From Pedococcus cremeus (GTDB lineage Bacteria; Actinomycetota; Actinomycetes; Actinomycetales; Dermatophilaceae): a DNA stretch of 64,000 bases. Below, one piece after another: positions 40,780-49,517 of this stretch. A program made the translations under genes and the position numbers. Position 1 is the first letter of the stretch; each line of letters opens with the position of its first letter. The notes below the pieces were generated by a model. That model did no database searches. It worked only from the letters and a program-made list of their open reading frames with translations, and was not told the origin of the DNA. The DNA lies in the NCBI RefSeq assembly GCF_900111375.1, contig NZ_FOHB01000002.1, positions 62,001 to 126,000 on the forward strand, in the 5' to 3' direction.

Positions 40780-42933
40780 GTGGCCACCGCCACCGCCACC
40801 ACCGCGAAGAAGGCCGCGACGAGCAAGTCCTCGTCCGACTACAGCGCCCACCACCTGCAGGTCCTCGAGGGCCTGGAGGCCGTGCGCAAGCGCCCCGGCA
40901 TGTACATCGGTTCGACCGACAGCCGCGGGCTCATGCACTGCCTGTGGGAGATCATCGACAACGCGGTCGACGAGGCCCTCGCGGGGGAGTGCGACCACAT
41001 CGAGGTCATCCTCTACAAGGACGGATCGGTCGAGGTCCGCGACAACGGCCGTGGCATCCCGGTCGACATCGAGCCCCGCACCGGCCTGACCGGCGTCGAG
41101 GTCGTCTTCACCAAGCTGCACGCCGGCGGCAAGTTCGGCGGCGGCTCCTACACCGCCTCCGGTGGCCTCCACGGCGTGGGCGCCTCCGTGGTCAACGCGC
41201 TCTCCTCACGCCTCGACGTCGAGGTCGACCGCGCCGGCAAGACCTACGCGATGAGCTTCCGCCGCGGTGAGCCCGGCTACTTCCCCGACGTGGCGACGGG
41301 GGAGAAGGACCCCGAGCACGAGTTCACCCCCTACGAGCGCTCCAGCGAGCTCGCCGTGGTCGGCAAGGCCAAGCGGGGCGTCACCGGCACCCGGGTGCGC
41401 TACTGGGCCGACCACCAGATCTTCCTCAGGGACGCCCGGTTCGACTACGACCAGCTCCTCTCCCGGGCGCGCCAGACCTCCTTCCTCGTCCCGGGGCTGA
41501 CCCTGGTGATCCGTGACGAGCGCCGCCTGCCGGGCACCCCCGGCGCGGAGGGGCCGCACGAGGAGACCTTCCTGCACGACGGCGGCATCAGCGAGTTCGC
41601 CGAGTTCCTCGCCACCGACCCGGCGGTCACCGACGTCTGGCGGTTGCAGGGCACCGGCACCTTCACCGAGACCGTGCCCGTCCTCGACGCCAAGGGGCAC
41701 ATGAGCCCCACCGAGGTCGAGCGCGAGTGCGCCGTCGACATCGCGGTGCGGTGGGGCACCGGCTACGACGCCAAGCTCAGCTCGTTCGTCAACATCATCG
41801 CCACCCCGAAGGGCGGCACACACGTCACCGGCTTCGAGCAGGCCCTGTTGAAGGTCTTCCGCAAGCAGCTCGAGGTCAACTCCCGCCGCCTCAAGGTCGG
41901 CGGCGACAAGCCCGAGAAGGACGACGTGCTCGCGGGCCTGACCGCCGTGGTCACCGTGCGCCTCGCCGAGCCCCAGTTCGAGGGCCAGACCAAGGAGGTC
42001 CTCGGCACCAACGCCGTGCGCGCGATCGTCGCCAAGGTCGTCGAGACGGAGCTCACCGCGATGCTCACCTCGACCAAGCGCGGCGAGAAGGCCCAGGCCG
42101 CCCTGTTGCTCGAGAAGGTCGTCGCCGAGATGAAGTCGCGCATCAGCGCGCGGCTGCACAAGGAGACCCAGCGTCGCAAGAACGCCCTCGAGAGCTCCTC
42201 GCTGCCGGCCAAGCTCGCCGACTGCCGCAGCACCGACGTCGAGAAGTCCGAGCTGTTCATCGTCGAGGGCGACAGCGCCCTCGGCACCGCGAAGCTGGCC
42301 CGCTCGAGCGACTACCAGGCGCTGCTGCCGATCCGCGGCAAGATCCTTAACGTCCAGAAGGCCTCGGTCACCGACATGCTCAAGAACGCCGAGTGCGCCG
42401 CGATCATCCAGGTCATCGGGGCCGGCTCGGGCCGCTCGTTCGACCTCGACGCCGCCCGCTACGGCAAGGTCATCATCATGACCGACGCCGACGTCGACGG
42501 CGCCCACATCCGCACGCTGCTGCTGACCCTGTTCTTCCGCTACATGCGACCGCTCGTCGAGGCCGGCCGCGTCTACGCCGCCGTGCCGCCGCTGCACCGC
42601 ATCGAGGTCGTCAACCCCGGCTCGAAGAAGAACGAGCTCATCTACACCTACTCCGAGGGTGAGATGCGCAAGACGGTCGCGTCGCTGAACAAGCGGGGCC
42701 GCAACATCAAGCAGCCCCTGCAGCGCTACAAGGGCCTCGGTGAGATGGACGCCGACCAGCTGGCCGAGACCACCATGGACCCGCGCCACCGCACCCTTCG
42801 CCGCGTCACCCTCAAGGACGCCGAGCTGGCCGAGCGCATGTTCGACCTGCTCATGGGCAACGACGTCGGGCCGCGCAAGGACTTCATCGTCGAGTCCGCC
42901 GCCGGCCTCGACCGCGAGCGCATCGACGCCTGA
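40780..42933 (+). CDS. parE: DNA topoisomerase IV subunit B (type IIA ATPase subunit)
   Basis: A 717-aa GHKL-ATPase/Toprim protein. The ATPase domain has EIIDNAVDEALAG, VRDNGRGIPV and GGLHGVGASVVNALS; the Toprim domain has EGDSALGTAK (Glu496) and TDADVDGAHIRTLLL (Asp569, Asp571, Asp573). EGDSALGTAK, rather than EGDSAGGSAK, together with the distance from an origin-type dnaN-recF-gyrB order, favours topoisomerase IV ParE as in Streptomyces. With ParC at 51918-54398 it would decatenate daughter chromosomes. GTG at 40780 follows AGAAGGGA. A perfect 21-bp stem terminator follows the gene. Confidence 0.92.
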   Translation: MATATATTAKKAATSKSSSDYSAHHLQVLEGLEAVRKRPGMYIGSTDSRGLMHCLWEIIDNAVDEALAGECDHIEVILYKDGSVEVRDNGRGIPVDIEPRTGLTGVEVVFTKLHAGGKFGGGSYTASGGLHGVGASVVNALSSRLDVEVDRAGKTYAMSFRRGEPGYFPDVATGEKDPEHEFTPYERSSELAVVGKAKRGVTGTRVRYWADHQIFLRDARFDYDQLLSRARQTSFLVPGLTLVIRDERRLPGTPGAEGPHEETFLHDGGISEFAEFLATDPAVTDVWRLQGTGTFTETVPVLDAKGHMSPTEVERECAVDIAVRWGTGYDAKLSSFVNIIATPKGGTHVTGFEQALLKVFRKQLEVNSRRLKVGGDKPEKDDVLAGLTAVVTVRLAEPQFEGQTKEVLGTNAVRAIVAKVVETELTAMLTSTKRGEKAQAALLLEKVVAEMKSRISARLHKETQRRKNALESSSLPAKLADCRSTDVEKSELFIVEGDSALGTAKLARSSDYQALLPIRGKILNVQKASVTDMLKNAECAAIIQVIGAGSGRSFDLDAARYGKVIIMTDADVDGAHIRTLLLTLFFRYMRPLVEAGRVYAAVPPLHRIEVVNPGSKKNELIYTYSEGEMRKTVASLNKRGRNIKQPLQRYKGLGEMDADQLAETTMDPRHRTLRRVTLKDAELAERMFDLLMGNDVGPRKDFIVESAAGLDRERIDA

Positions 42934-42950
42934 GCGCCGGCAGCCCCACC

Positions 42951-42993
42951 AAGGGCCGGTATGCCGCGGGGTCCCCGCGGCATACCGGCCCTT
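42951..42993. terminator. Perfect 21-bp stem terminator after parE
   Basis: The arms 42951-42971 and 42973-42993 are exact complements around one base, one of the longest perfect inverted repeats in the window. It begins 17 bp after the parE stop. Each arm includes the octamer GTATGCCG/CGGCATAC. It should end transcription in either direction. Confidence 0.85.
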
Positions 42994-43078
42994 GCCGTTG
43001 CCGACGGGGTCGGGTTGCGCCACTGTGGTCGCCAGCACATCCCTGTCCCGCCCCGCGACGGCCCCACAGGAGGCACCG

Positions 43079-44515
43079 ATGAGCTCGACGGCCCAGGTCG
43101 ACACCGGTGAGGAGCACACCGAGCTCAGACGGGTCATGGGGCCCAAGCTGTTGCTGCTGTTCATCGTCGGCGACATCCTCGGCACCGGCGTCTACGCGCT
43201 GACCGGCAAGGTCGCCTCCGAGGTGGGCGGGGCGGCCTGGGCGCCGTTCCTCGTCGCCTTCGCCATCGCGATGATCACCGCCTTCTCCTACCTCGAGCTG
43301 GTCACGAAGTACCCGCAGGCGGCGGGAGCAGCGCTCTACACGCACAAGGCGTTCGGCGTGCACTTCCTGACCTTCATCGTGGCGTTCACGGTGATGTGCT
43401 CGGGGATCACGAGCGCGTCGACCGCGTCGAGGGCCTTCGCCTCCAACCTCGCCAAGGGCTTCGGCCTCGACAGTGACAACACCTCGCTGGTCATGGTGCT
43501 GGCGCTCGCGTTCATGGCCGTGGTCGCGCTGGTCAACCTGCGCGGGGTGGGCGAGAGCGTCAAGGCCAACATCGTGCTCACCCTCGTGGAGCTGTCCGGC
43601 CTGCTGTTGGTCATCATGGTCGGCTTCTTCGCGCTGACGGCCGGCGAGACCGACTTCTCACGGACCATGGTGTTCGAGAGCCCGAACGACAAGAGTGCCT
43701 TCCTCGCGGTGACGGCCGCGACGGCGCTCGCGTTCTTCGCGATGGTCGGCTTCGAGGACTCGGTCAACATGGCCGAGGAGACCCACGACCCGGTGCGGAC
43801 CTTTCCCAAGATGATGATCACCGGCATCGGCATCACCGGCGTCATCTACATCCTCGTGGCGCTGTTCTCGGTGGCCATCGTGCCGGTCGGTGAGCTCGGC
43901 AAGAGCGAGACCCCGCTGGTGACCGTCGTCGAGACGGCCGCACCGTCGGTGCCGATCGACACCCTGCTGCCGTTCATTTCTATGTTCGCCGTCGCGAACT
44001 CGGCGCTGATCAACATGCTCATGGCCAGCCGGCTGCTCTACGGCATGGCCCGCCAGGAGGTCCTGCCGCCGGTGCTCGGCAGGGTGCACCCCACCCGGCA
44101 GACGCCGTGGGCGGCCATCGCCTTCACCACCGCGTTGGCCTTCGGCCTGATCCTGTACGTCTCGGGCGCGAGCACGTCGGCCACCGAGCTGCTCGGCGGT
44201 ACCACCTCGCTGCTGCTCCTCGGCGTGTTCACCGTCGTCAACATCTGCGTGCTGGTGCTGCGCAAGGACGTCAAGGACCGGCCGCACTTCGTCGCCCCCA
44301 CGGCGCTGCCGGCACTCGGCGCCCTGCTGTGCGCCTTCTTCGTCACGCCGCTCACCGGACGGGACAGCGCGCAGTACGAGATCGCGGGCTGGCTGCTGCT
44401 GATCGGCGTGGTGCTGTGGGCCATCACCTGGTTCGCCAACCGGGCGCTGCGGTCCAAGAAGACCTACATCCGCCACCCCGAGGACATCGGCGAGCGCGAG
44501 GGCGGTGTCAACTAG
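43079..44515 (+). CDS. APC-family amino acid/cation permease
   Basis: A 478-aa membrane protein with about twelve membrane segments. The N-terminal GDILGTGVYALTGKVASEVGGAAWAP is the first APC helix with the GxG substrate backbone, AFSYLELVTKYPQAAGAALYTHKAFG is typical of the family, and FFAMVGFEDSVNMAEETHDPVRTFP is the helix 6 region. It most likely imports amino acids. ATG at 43079 is supported by AGGAGG at 43068-43073. Its stop touches the GH13 gene start (TAG then GTG), so both may be on one transcript although their functions differ. Confidence 0.85.
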   Translation: MSSTAQVDTGEEHTELRRVMGPKLLLLFIVGDILGTGVYALTGKVASEVGGAAWAPFLVAFAIAMITAFSYLELVTKYPQAAGAALYTHKAFGVHFLTFIVAFTVMCSGITSASTASRAFASNLAKGFGLDSDNTSLVMVLALAFMAVVALVNLRGVGESVKANIVLTLVELSGLLLVIMVGFFALTAGETDFSRTMVFESPNDKSAFLAVTAATALAFFAMVGFEDSVNMAEETHDPVRTFPKMMITGIGITGVIYILVALFSVAIVPVGELGKSETPLVTVVETAAPSVPIDTLLPFISMFAVANSALINMLMASRLLYGMARQEVLPPVLGRVHPTRQTPWAAIAFTTALAFGLILYVSGASTSATELLGGTTSLLLLGVFTVVNICVLVLRKDVKDRPHFVAPTALPALGALLCAFFVTPLTGRDSAQYEIAGWLLLIGVVLWAITWFANRALRSKKTYIRHPEDIGEREGGVN

Positions 44516-46165
44516 GTGGGCGACGAGCTGGACCTGCTGGCTCCTGGCGACGAGGCGGCTGCGGGGTCGGTGGCTGAGCAGCCCTGGTGGCAGCGCAGCG
44601 CCGTCTACCAGGTCTACCCGCGGTCCTTCGCCGACTCCGACGGGGACGGCGTGGGCGACCTCGAGGGGGTGCGGCAGCACCTCGACCACATCGCGAGCCT
44701 CGGCGCCGAGGCGGTCTGGCTCTCGCCGGTGTTCCCCTCGCCGATGGCCGACTTCGGCTACGACGTCAGCGACTACTGCGACATCGACCCGGTGTTCGGC
44801 ACGCTCGAGGTCTTCGACGCCGTCGTGCGCGACGCCCACGACCGAGGGCTGCGCGTCGTGCTCGACTGGGTGGCCAACCACACCTCCGAGGAGCACCCCT
44901 GGTTCGTCGAGTCGCGCTCGAGCCGCGACAACCCCCGGCGCGACTGGTACGTGTGGGCCGACCCCGGTCCGGACGGCGGCCCGCCGAACGACTGGACCTC
45001 GGCGTTCCGCGCGGTCGGACCCGCGTGGACGCTCGACGAGCACACGGGCCAGTACTACCTGCACTCGTTCGCCCCCCAGCAGCCCGACCTCAACTGGGAC
45101 AACCCCGAGGTGGAGCGGGCACTGCACGACACGGTGCGGTTCTGGCTCGACCGCGGCGTCGACGGACTGCGCCTCGACGCCATCATCAAGGTCGCCAAGG
45201 ACCCGCTGCTGCGCGACACCGGCGCGGCAGGGCTCCCGCACCACGAGGACTGGGAGACCATCCACGACCGGCTGGCCCGTCTGCGCCAGGTCGTCGACGA
45301 GTACCCCGACCGGATGCTCGTCGGCGAGCTGTGGGCGCGCGACCTCCCGCGGTTCGTCACCTTCCTGTCCGGCACCGGCATGCACCTCGCCCACAACTTC
45401 GAGCTCGTCGAGCTGCCGTGGGACTCCGCCGCCTACCGCGACTTCATCGACCGCTTCGAGGCCGAGGCGGCGTCGGTGCCCGGCCTGTGGCCCTCCTGGT
45501 TCCTCGAGAACCACGACCTGCCGCGCGTCGCGTCGCGGTTCGGCGCCGCAGAGCTCGGTTCTCGTCGGGCACGCGGCATCCTCTTCCTCATCCACCTGCT
45601 GCGCGGGACGCCGTTCGTCTACCAGGGCCAGGAGCTCGGGCTGCCCGACGCGGTGGTGCCGCCCGAGCGCGTCGTCGACGTCGACGGCCGTGACCCCGAA
45701 CGGGCCCCCATCCCGTGGGAACGGCCGTCCGTGGCGGGCGCGGGCGCCGGGTTCACGACGGGGGCGCCCTGGCTGCCGCTCGTCGAGGACGCAGAACGGC
45801 TGTGCGTCGCCGCGCAGGAGGACGACCCGGCGTCGACGCTCCACCTCACCCGGAGGATCGCCGCGCTGCGCCGGCGCAGCGTCGCCCTGAGCGGCGGCTC
45901 GCAGGTCACCGTCGACGCCGGGTCCGAGGTCCTCGCCTGGGTGCGGGAGGGCGCGGGGGAGCGCTACCTCGCGATGGTGAGCTTCGCCGCCACGCAACGC
46001 CGGCCGTCGTTCGGGCCCGACCTGCCGGAGGAGGGAGACGTCGTGCTGCGGACCTCACCGGAGTGGACGGCGCGTGAGGGCGCAGGGCCGTCGGTGCGGC
46101 TGTCCGAGCTGCTGGTGCTGGAGCCGGGGGAGGGCGTGCTGCTGCAGCTGCCGGCTACGGGTTAG
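44516..46165 (+). CDS. GH13 alpha-glucosidase (oligo-1,6-glucosidase/maltase type)
   Basis: A 549-aa intracellular glycosidase. The GH13 barrel motifs are YQVYPRSFADSDGDGVGDL, DWVANHTSEEHPWF, GLRLDAIIKV (nucleophile Asp), LVGELWA (acid/base Glu) and ENHDLPRVASRF (transition-state HD). It would split alpha-glucosides such as maltose, isomaltose or trehalulose taken up by the nearby ABC transporter. GTG at 44516 directly follows the permease stop. No signal peptide, so cytoplasmic. Its last 11 bases overlap the convergent LacI-type regulator gene. Confidence 0.9.
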   Translation: MGDELDLLAPGDEAAAGSVAEQPWWQRSAVYQVYPRSFADSDGDGVGDLEGVRQHLDHIASLGAEAVWLSPVFPSPMADFGYDVSDYCDIDPVFGTLEVFDAVVRDAHDRGLRVVLDWVANHTSEEHPWFVESRSSRDNPRRDWYVWADPGPDGGPPNDWTSAFRAVGPAWTLDEHTGQYYLHSFAPQQPDLNWDNPEVERALHDTVRFWLDRGVDGLRLDAIIKVAKDPLLRDTGAAGLPHHEDWETIHDRLARLRQVVDEYPDRMLVGELWARDLPRFVTFLSGTGMHLAHNFELVELPWDSAAYRDFIDRFEAEAASVPGLWPSWFLENHDLPRVASRFGAAELGSRRARGILFLIHLLRGTPFVYQGQELGLPDAVVPPERVVDVDGRDPERAPIPWERPSVAGAGAGFTTGAPWLPLVEDAERLCVAAQEDDPASTLHLTRRIAALRRRSVALSGGSQVTVDAGSEVLAWVREGAGERYLAMVSFAATQRRPSFGPDLPEEGDVVLRTSPEWTAREGAGPSVRLSELLVLEPGEGVLLQLPATG

Positions 46166-47177
46166 CGGGGCGGCAGGGGGCAGCGGTCGAGCTGCGCACC
46201 ACCAGCTCCACGGGGAGCACCAGCTCGTCCGGTGGCGGGGTGTCGCTCCCGAGGATCTGGCCCATGAGGATCTGGCCGGCCCGGCGGCCCTGCTCGTCGA
46301 CGTTCTGGCGCACCGTGCTCAGGTCCATGACGTCGGCGAACGTGTGGTCGTCGATGCCCACCACGGACAGCTCACCCGGCACGGCGATGCCCAGGCGGCG
46401 GGCGGCGCACAGCACCCCGATGGCCATCTCGTCGGAGGCTGCCACGACGGCGGTGGGGCGGTGCGCACCGGTCAGCACCGGGACGACGTGGGCCGCTGCG
46501 CCCGAGGCGGTCCAGTCCGAGTCGACCAGCCACTCGGGCGGGCACGACAGACCCGCTGCCTCCATCGTCGCGAGGAAGGCTGAACGCCGCTCCAACGGGG
46601 TCTGCAGGTGGTCGCTGTCGTGGGGGACAACCCCCACGTAGGCGATCTCGGTGTGGCCGAGGTCGATGACGTGCTGCGCGGCGAGCACCATCGCAGCCGT
46701 GTCGTCGATGCGGACACACGGCCAGCCCCCGACTCGGTTGCCGACCGTGACGACCGGCAGCTCGAGGCGCTCGATGAGCTCGCGCTCGGCGTCATCCATG
46801 GGCACGTTCAGCACGACGACGCCGTCGACCCGCTTCCAGAGCATGCTCTGGGTCAGGCGCATCCGGCGACCCATGGGCTCGGCCTCGAGGTCGAACAGCA
46901 CGACGTGGTGGCCGTGCTCGCGCAGGCTCTTCTCGATGCCGCTCAGCAGGGTCGCGAAGAACCAGCGGGTGAGGAAGGGGGCGACCACGCCGACGACCCG
47001 CGTGCGGCCGGACGCCAGGCTCGCCGCGGTGGGTGAGGCGACGTACTGCAGCTGCTCGGCGACCTGCAGCACCTTGGCCCGGGTCTGCGGGTTGACCCGG
47101 TCGAGGCCGCGCAGGGCACGCGAGACCGTCGCCACAGAGACCCCGGCGGCCTTGGCGACATCACTGATGGTGCTCAT
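46155..47177 (-). CDS. LacI/GalR-family transcription regulator
   Basis: A 340-aa regulator. The helix-turn-helix is TISDVAKAAGVSVATVSRAL with the hinge helix SPTAASLASGRTRVVGVV, followed by a periplasmic-binding-protein-like sugar domain (FFATLLSGIEKSLREHGHHVVLFD, AVVAASDEMAIGVL, SVVGIDDH). It lies at the end of the alpha-glucoside transport genes and presumably represses them until a sugar binds. A LacI-type operator is seen in the binding-protein promoter at 50878. ATG at 47177. Confidence 0.92.
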   Translation of the reverse strand: MSTISDVAKAAGVSVATVSRALRGLDRVNPQTRAKVLQVAEQLQYVASPTAASLASGRTRVVGVVAPFLTRWFFATLLSGIEKSLREHGHHVVLFDLEAEPMGRRMRLTQSMLWKRVDGVVVLNVPMDDAERELIERLELPVVTVGNRVGGWPCVRIDDTAAMVLAAQHVIDLGHTEIAYVGVVPHDSDHLQTPLERRSAFLATMEAAGLSCPPEWLVDSDWTASGAAAHVVPVLTGAHRPTAVVAASDEMAIGVLCAARRLGIAVPGELSVVGIDDHTFADVMDLSTVRQNVDEQGRRAGQILMGQILGSDTPPPDELVLPVELVVRSSTAAPCRPANP

Positions 47178-47186
47178 CGCACGGCT

Positions 47187-47411
47187 CTAGACGCCGGTGT
47201 TGCGTCGAGCGCGCCAGACCAGCCAGACGGCGACGACGAGCACCGCGAGGACCGCGGCAGAGAAGCCTGCCGGGTCCCCGCGGACCTCGAGGACGACCGT
47301 CTGGACCAGTGCCATGAAGGCGAAGAACCCGAGGATGCCGAGGAGCAGCTCGAGGCGCTGCGCCTTGGCGCGCGGGCCTCCGGTGCCGGTGCCGGGGTTG
47401 AACAGCGGCAT
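47187..47411 (-). CDS. Small two-TM membrane protein in the sugar transport cluster
   Basis: A 74-aa protein with two membrane segments (ELLLGILGFFAFMALVQTVVLEV and FSAAVLAVLVVAVWLVWRA) and a basic C-terminus. No family is recognised. It lies between the LacI regulator and the ABC permease genes on the same strand, 9 bp and 25 bp apart. It could be an accessory membrane component, or unrelated; position is the only evidence. Confidence 0.6.
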   Translation of the reverse strand: MPLFNPGTGTGGPRAKAQRLELLLGILGFFAFMALVQTVVLEVRGDPAGFSAAVLAVLVVAVWLVWRARRNTGV

Positions 47412-47436
47412 GGTGGGTGGGCCGGCGGCGTGACCG

Positions 47437-48342
47437 CTAGCCCTTCACCCCGCCCGCCGTCAGACCGGAGACGATGGCCCGCTGGAAGAGCAGCACCATG
47501 ATGATGAGCGGCACGGTGACGATCGTGCCGGCCGCCATGACCGTGGTGTACGGCTCCTGCCGCGGCAGCGCGCCGGTGAACTGCGCGATCGCCACCGTGA
47601 CGGGCTGGGTGATGTTCGTGGAGAACTGCTGCGAGAGCAGGTACTCGTTCCAGGAGCTGATGAAGGCAAGGATCGCCGTCGTGAAGAGGCCGGGTGCAGC
47701 CAGGGGCAGCATGATCTTGCGGAACGCCTGCCCCTGCGTGCAGCCGTCCATGCGCGCGGACTCCTCGAGCTCCCATGGCATCTCGCTGAAGAACGCCGTC
47801 AGGGTGTAGACCGTGAGCGGGAGGACGAACGAGATGTTGGGGATGATCAGGGCCTGGTAGTTCGCGCCGTTGAGCCAGCCGATGTTGGAGAACAGCTGGA
47901 ACAGCGGCGAGACCAGCGCGACACCGGGGAACATCGAGGCGCCCAGGATGGCGCCGAGGATGAGGAACTTGCCGGGGAAGTCCAGCCGGGCCAGCGCATA
48001 GGCGGCGAAGACGCCGACCAGCATCGCGATGGTCGTGGTCGAGATGCCGATGATCACCGAGTTCACCAGCGCCCGGCCGAAGTGGTTGCCCGTCGACGTG
48101 GAGAACGCCGCCTGGAAGTTCTGCATCGTCACGTGCGTCGGCCAGGGCGTCGTGTCGAACGTGTAGTCGACGTCGCGGAAGGCGGTGACCACCATCCAGT
48201 AGAACGGCGCGAGTCCCCAGATGATGAGCAGGGCGAGGCCGAGGTAGCCGCGCGCGTTCTGCCAGCGCTGGCTCTTGTGGCGGTACTGGTGCGTCTCGGT
48301 GTTCGCAGCGGCCGTGGTGGCCGGAAGTGCCTGCGTGGACAT
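47437..48342 (-). CDS. Sugar ABC transporter permease, MalG type
   Basis: A 301-aa membrane protein with six helices and the EAA loop EESARMDGCTQGQAFRKIMLPLAAPGL that contacts the ATPase. The MalG/LacG-like feature GWLNGANYQALIIPNISFVLPL is present. It would form the channel with the MalF-type permease for alpha-glucoside import. ATG at 48342 has GAAGGAGA upstream. It lies 1 bp from the next gene on the same strand (48344), so the pair is co-translated. No ATP-binding subunit gene is in the window; a shared MsiK-like ATPase elsewhere is expected. Confidence 0.92.
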   Translation of the reverse strand: MSTQALPATTAAANTETHQYRHKSQRWQNARGYLGLALLIIWGLAPFYWMVVTAFRDVDYTFDTTPWPTHVTMQNFQAAFSTSTGNHFGRALVNSVIIGISTTTIAMLVGVFAAYALARLDFPGKFLILGAILGASMFPGVALVSPLFQLFSNIGWLNGANYQALIIPNISFVLPLTVYTLTAFFSEMPWELEESARMDGCTQGQAFRKIMLPLAAPGLFTTAILAFISSWNEYLLSQQFSTNITQPVTVAIAQFTGALPRQEPYTTVMAAGTIVTVPLIIMVLLFQRAIVSGLTAGGVKG

Positions 48343-48343
48343 G

Positions 48344-49414
48344 TCACTCTCCTTCTGCTGCGACGGGCTGGCGGCGGAACCAGCGGCGCTTGGCTGCCTC
48401 CTTGCCCGGTGGGCGCTGGACGACGTCGGCGCCGAGGAAGCGCACGAAGATGAACGCCACGAAGGCGATGAGCAGGAAGACCAGGGTCGACAGTGCGGAT
48501 GCGCTGTTGAAGCCGGCTCGGATCTGGTTGATCACGAGGATCGACAAGGTGGTCGTGGCGTGACCCGAGCCGCCACCGCCGTTGGTGAGGATGGCGGGCA
48601 GGTCGTAGATGCGCAGGACGTCGAGGGTGCGGAAGAGGATCGCCACCATGAGCGGCACCTTGATCAGCGGCAGCGTGATGCGCGTGAACGTCTGCCACTT
48701 GCTCGCACCGTCGATCTGGGCGGCTTCGTAGACGTCGGAGCTGATCAGCTGCAGTCCCGCGAGGATCAGAAGCGCCATGAACGGCGTGGTCTTCCAGACG
48801 TCGGCGATGATGACCGCGAACCGGGCGGGCCAGGCGTCACCGGTCCACAGGAGGGGTTTGATGCCGACCCCACCGAGCAGCTTGTTGGCGATGCCCTCGT
48901 AGGCGAAGATGAAGAACCAGAGCTTGGCGGTCACCGCGGTGGGGATGGCCCACGGGATGAGGATCGCCGCCCTGACGAGGCCACGGCCCTTGAAGGTGCG
49001 GTTCATGATCGTGGCGAACCACAGGCCGAGGCCGATCTCGAAGAACACGGTGACGACCGTGAAGAACAGGGTCACGAACAGCGCGTCGTAGAACTGCGAG
49101 CCCAAGGTGCCCGGTGGGCAGGGCTGGGTCGTGCCACCGGCCGCCGCGCACTGCTGGAGCAGCCAGTGCTGGTAGTTCTGCGTACCGGCGAAGCCGCCCT
49201 CGGAGAACATCCCGGTGGCCGGGTCGAGGCCGGAGTCCTTCTGGAAGGACATGATCACGGCCCGCACCAGCGGGTACATGATGACCACGGCCAGCAGGAT
49301 CAGCGTCGGCGTCACCAGCAGCACGCCGCGACGGCCCTGGCCGGCGTTGAGACTCTTGGGGCCCCGCTTGCGGGACCGTGTGGGGGGTGCAGTCTGGGTG
49401 GCGGTGGTGCTCAT
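48344..49414 (-). CDS. Sugar ABC transporter permease, MalF type
   Basis: A 356-aa membrane protein. It has a basic N-terminus, six helices and the EAA loop EAAQIDGASKWQTFTRITLPLIKVPL. A large loop after the first helix (residues 55-100) is usual for MalF-type permeases. ATG at 49414 is chosen, since AGGAGG (complement of 49419-49424) gives correct spacing; the GTG one codon upstream would be too near. With the MalG-type permease it forms the membrane channel for the solute-binding lipoprotein at 49518-50807. Confidence 0.92.
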   Translation of the reverse strand: MSTTATQTAPPTRSRKRGPKSLNAGQGRRGVLLVTPTLILLAVVIMYPLVRAVIMSFQKDSGLDPATGMFSEGGFAGTQNYQHWLLQQCAAAGGTTQPCPPGTLGSQFYDALFVTLFFTVVTVFFEIGLGLWFATIMNRTFKGRGLVRAAILIPWAIPTAVTAKLWFFIFAYEGIANKLLGGVGIKPLLWTGDAWPARFAVIIADVWKTTPFMALLILAGLQLISSDVYEAAQIDGASKWQTFTRITLPLIKVPLMVAILFRTLDVLRIYDLPAILTNGGGGSGHATTTLSILVINQIRAGFNSASALSTLVFLLIAFVAFIFVRFLGADVVQRPPGKEAAKRRWFRRQPVAAEGE

Positions 49415-49517
49415 CACGCCTCCTGGGTCGGCCGGCAGCCCGGTCCATTACGAGCGAAGGGGTGGTGTGGGGACTGCGGCGCAGCCGCAGCCCCCACACC
49501 GGTTGCCGAGGTCCGGC

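Noticed and set aside
46155-46165. GH13/LacI overlap as a sign of frameshift
   Set aside because: Both C-termini are complete for their families; an 11-bp convergent overlap is normal here.
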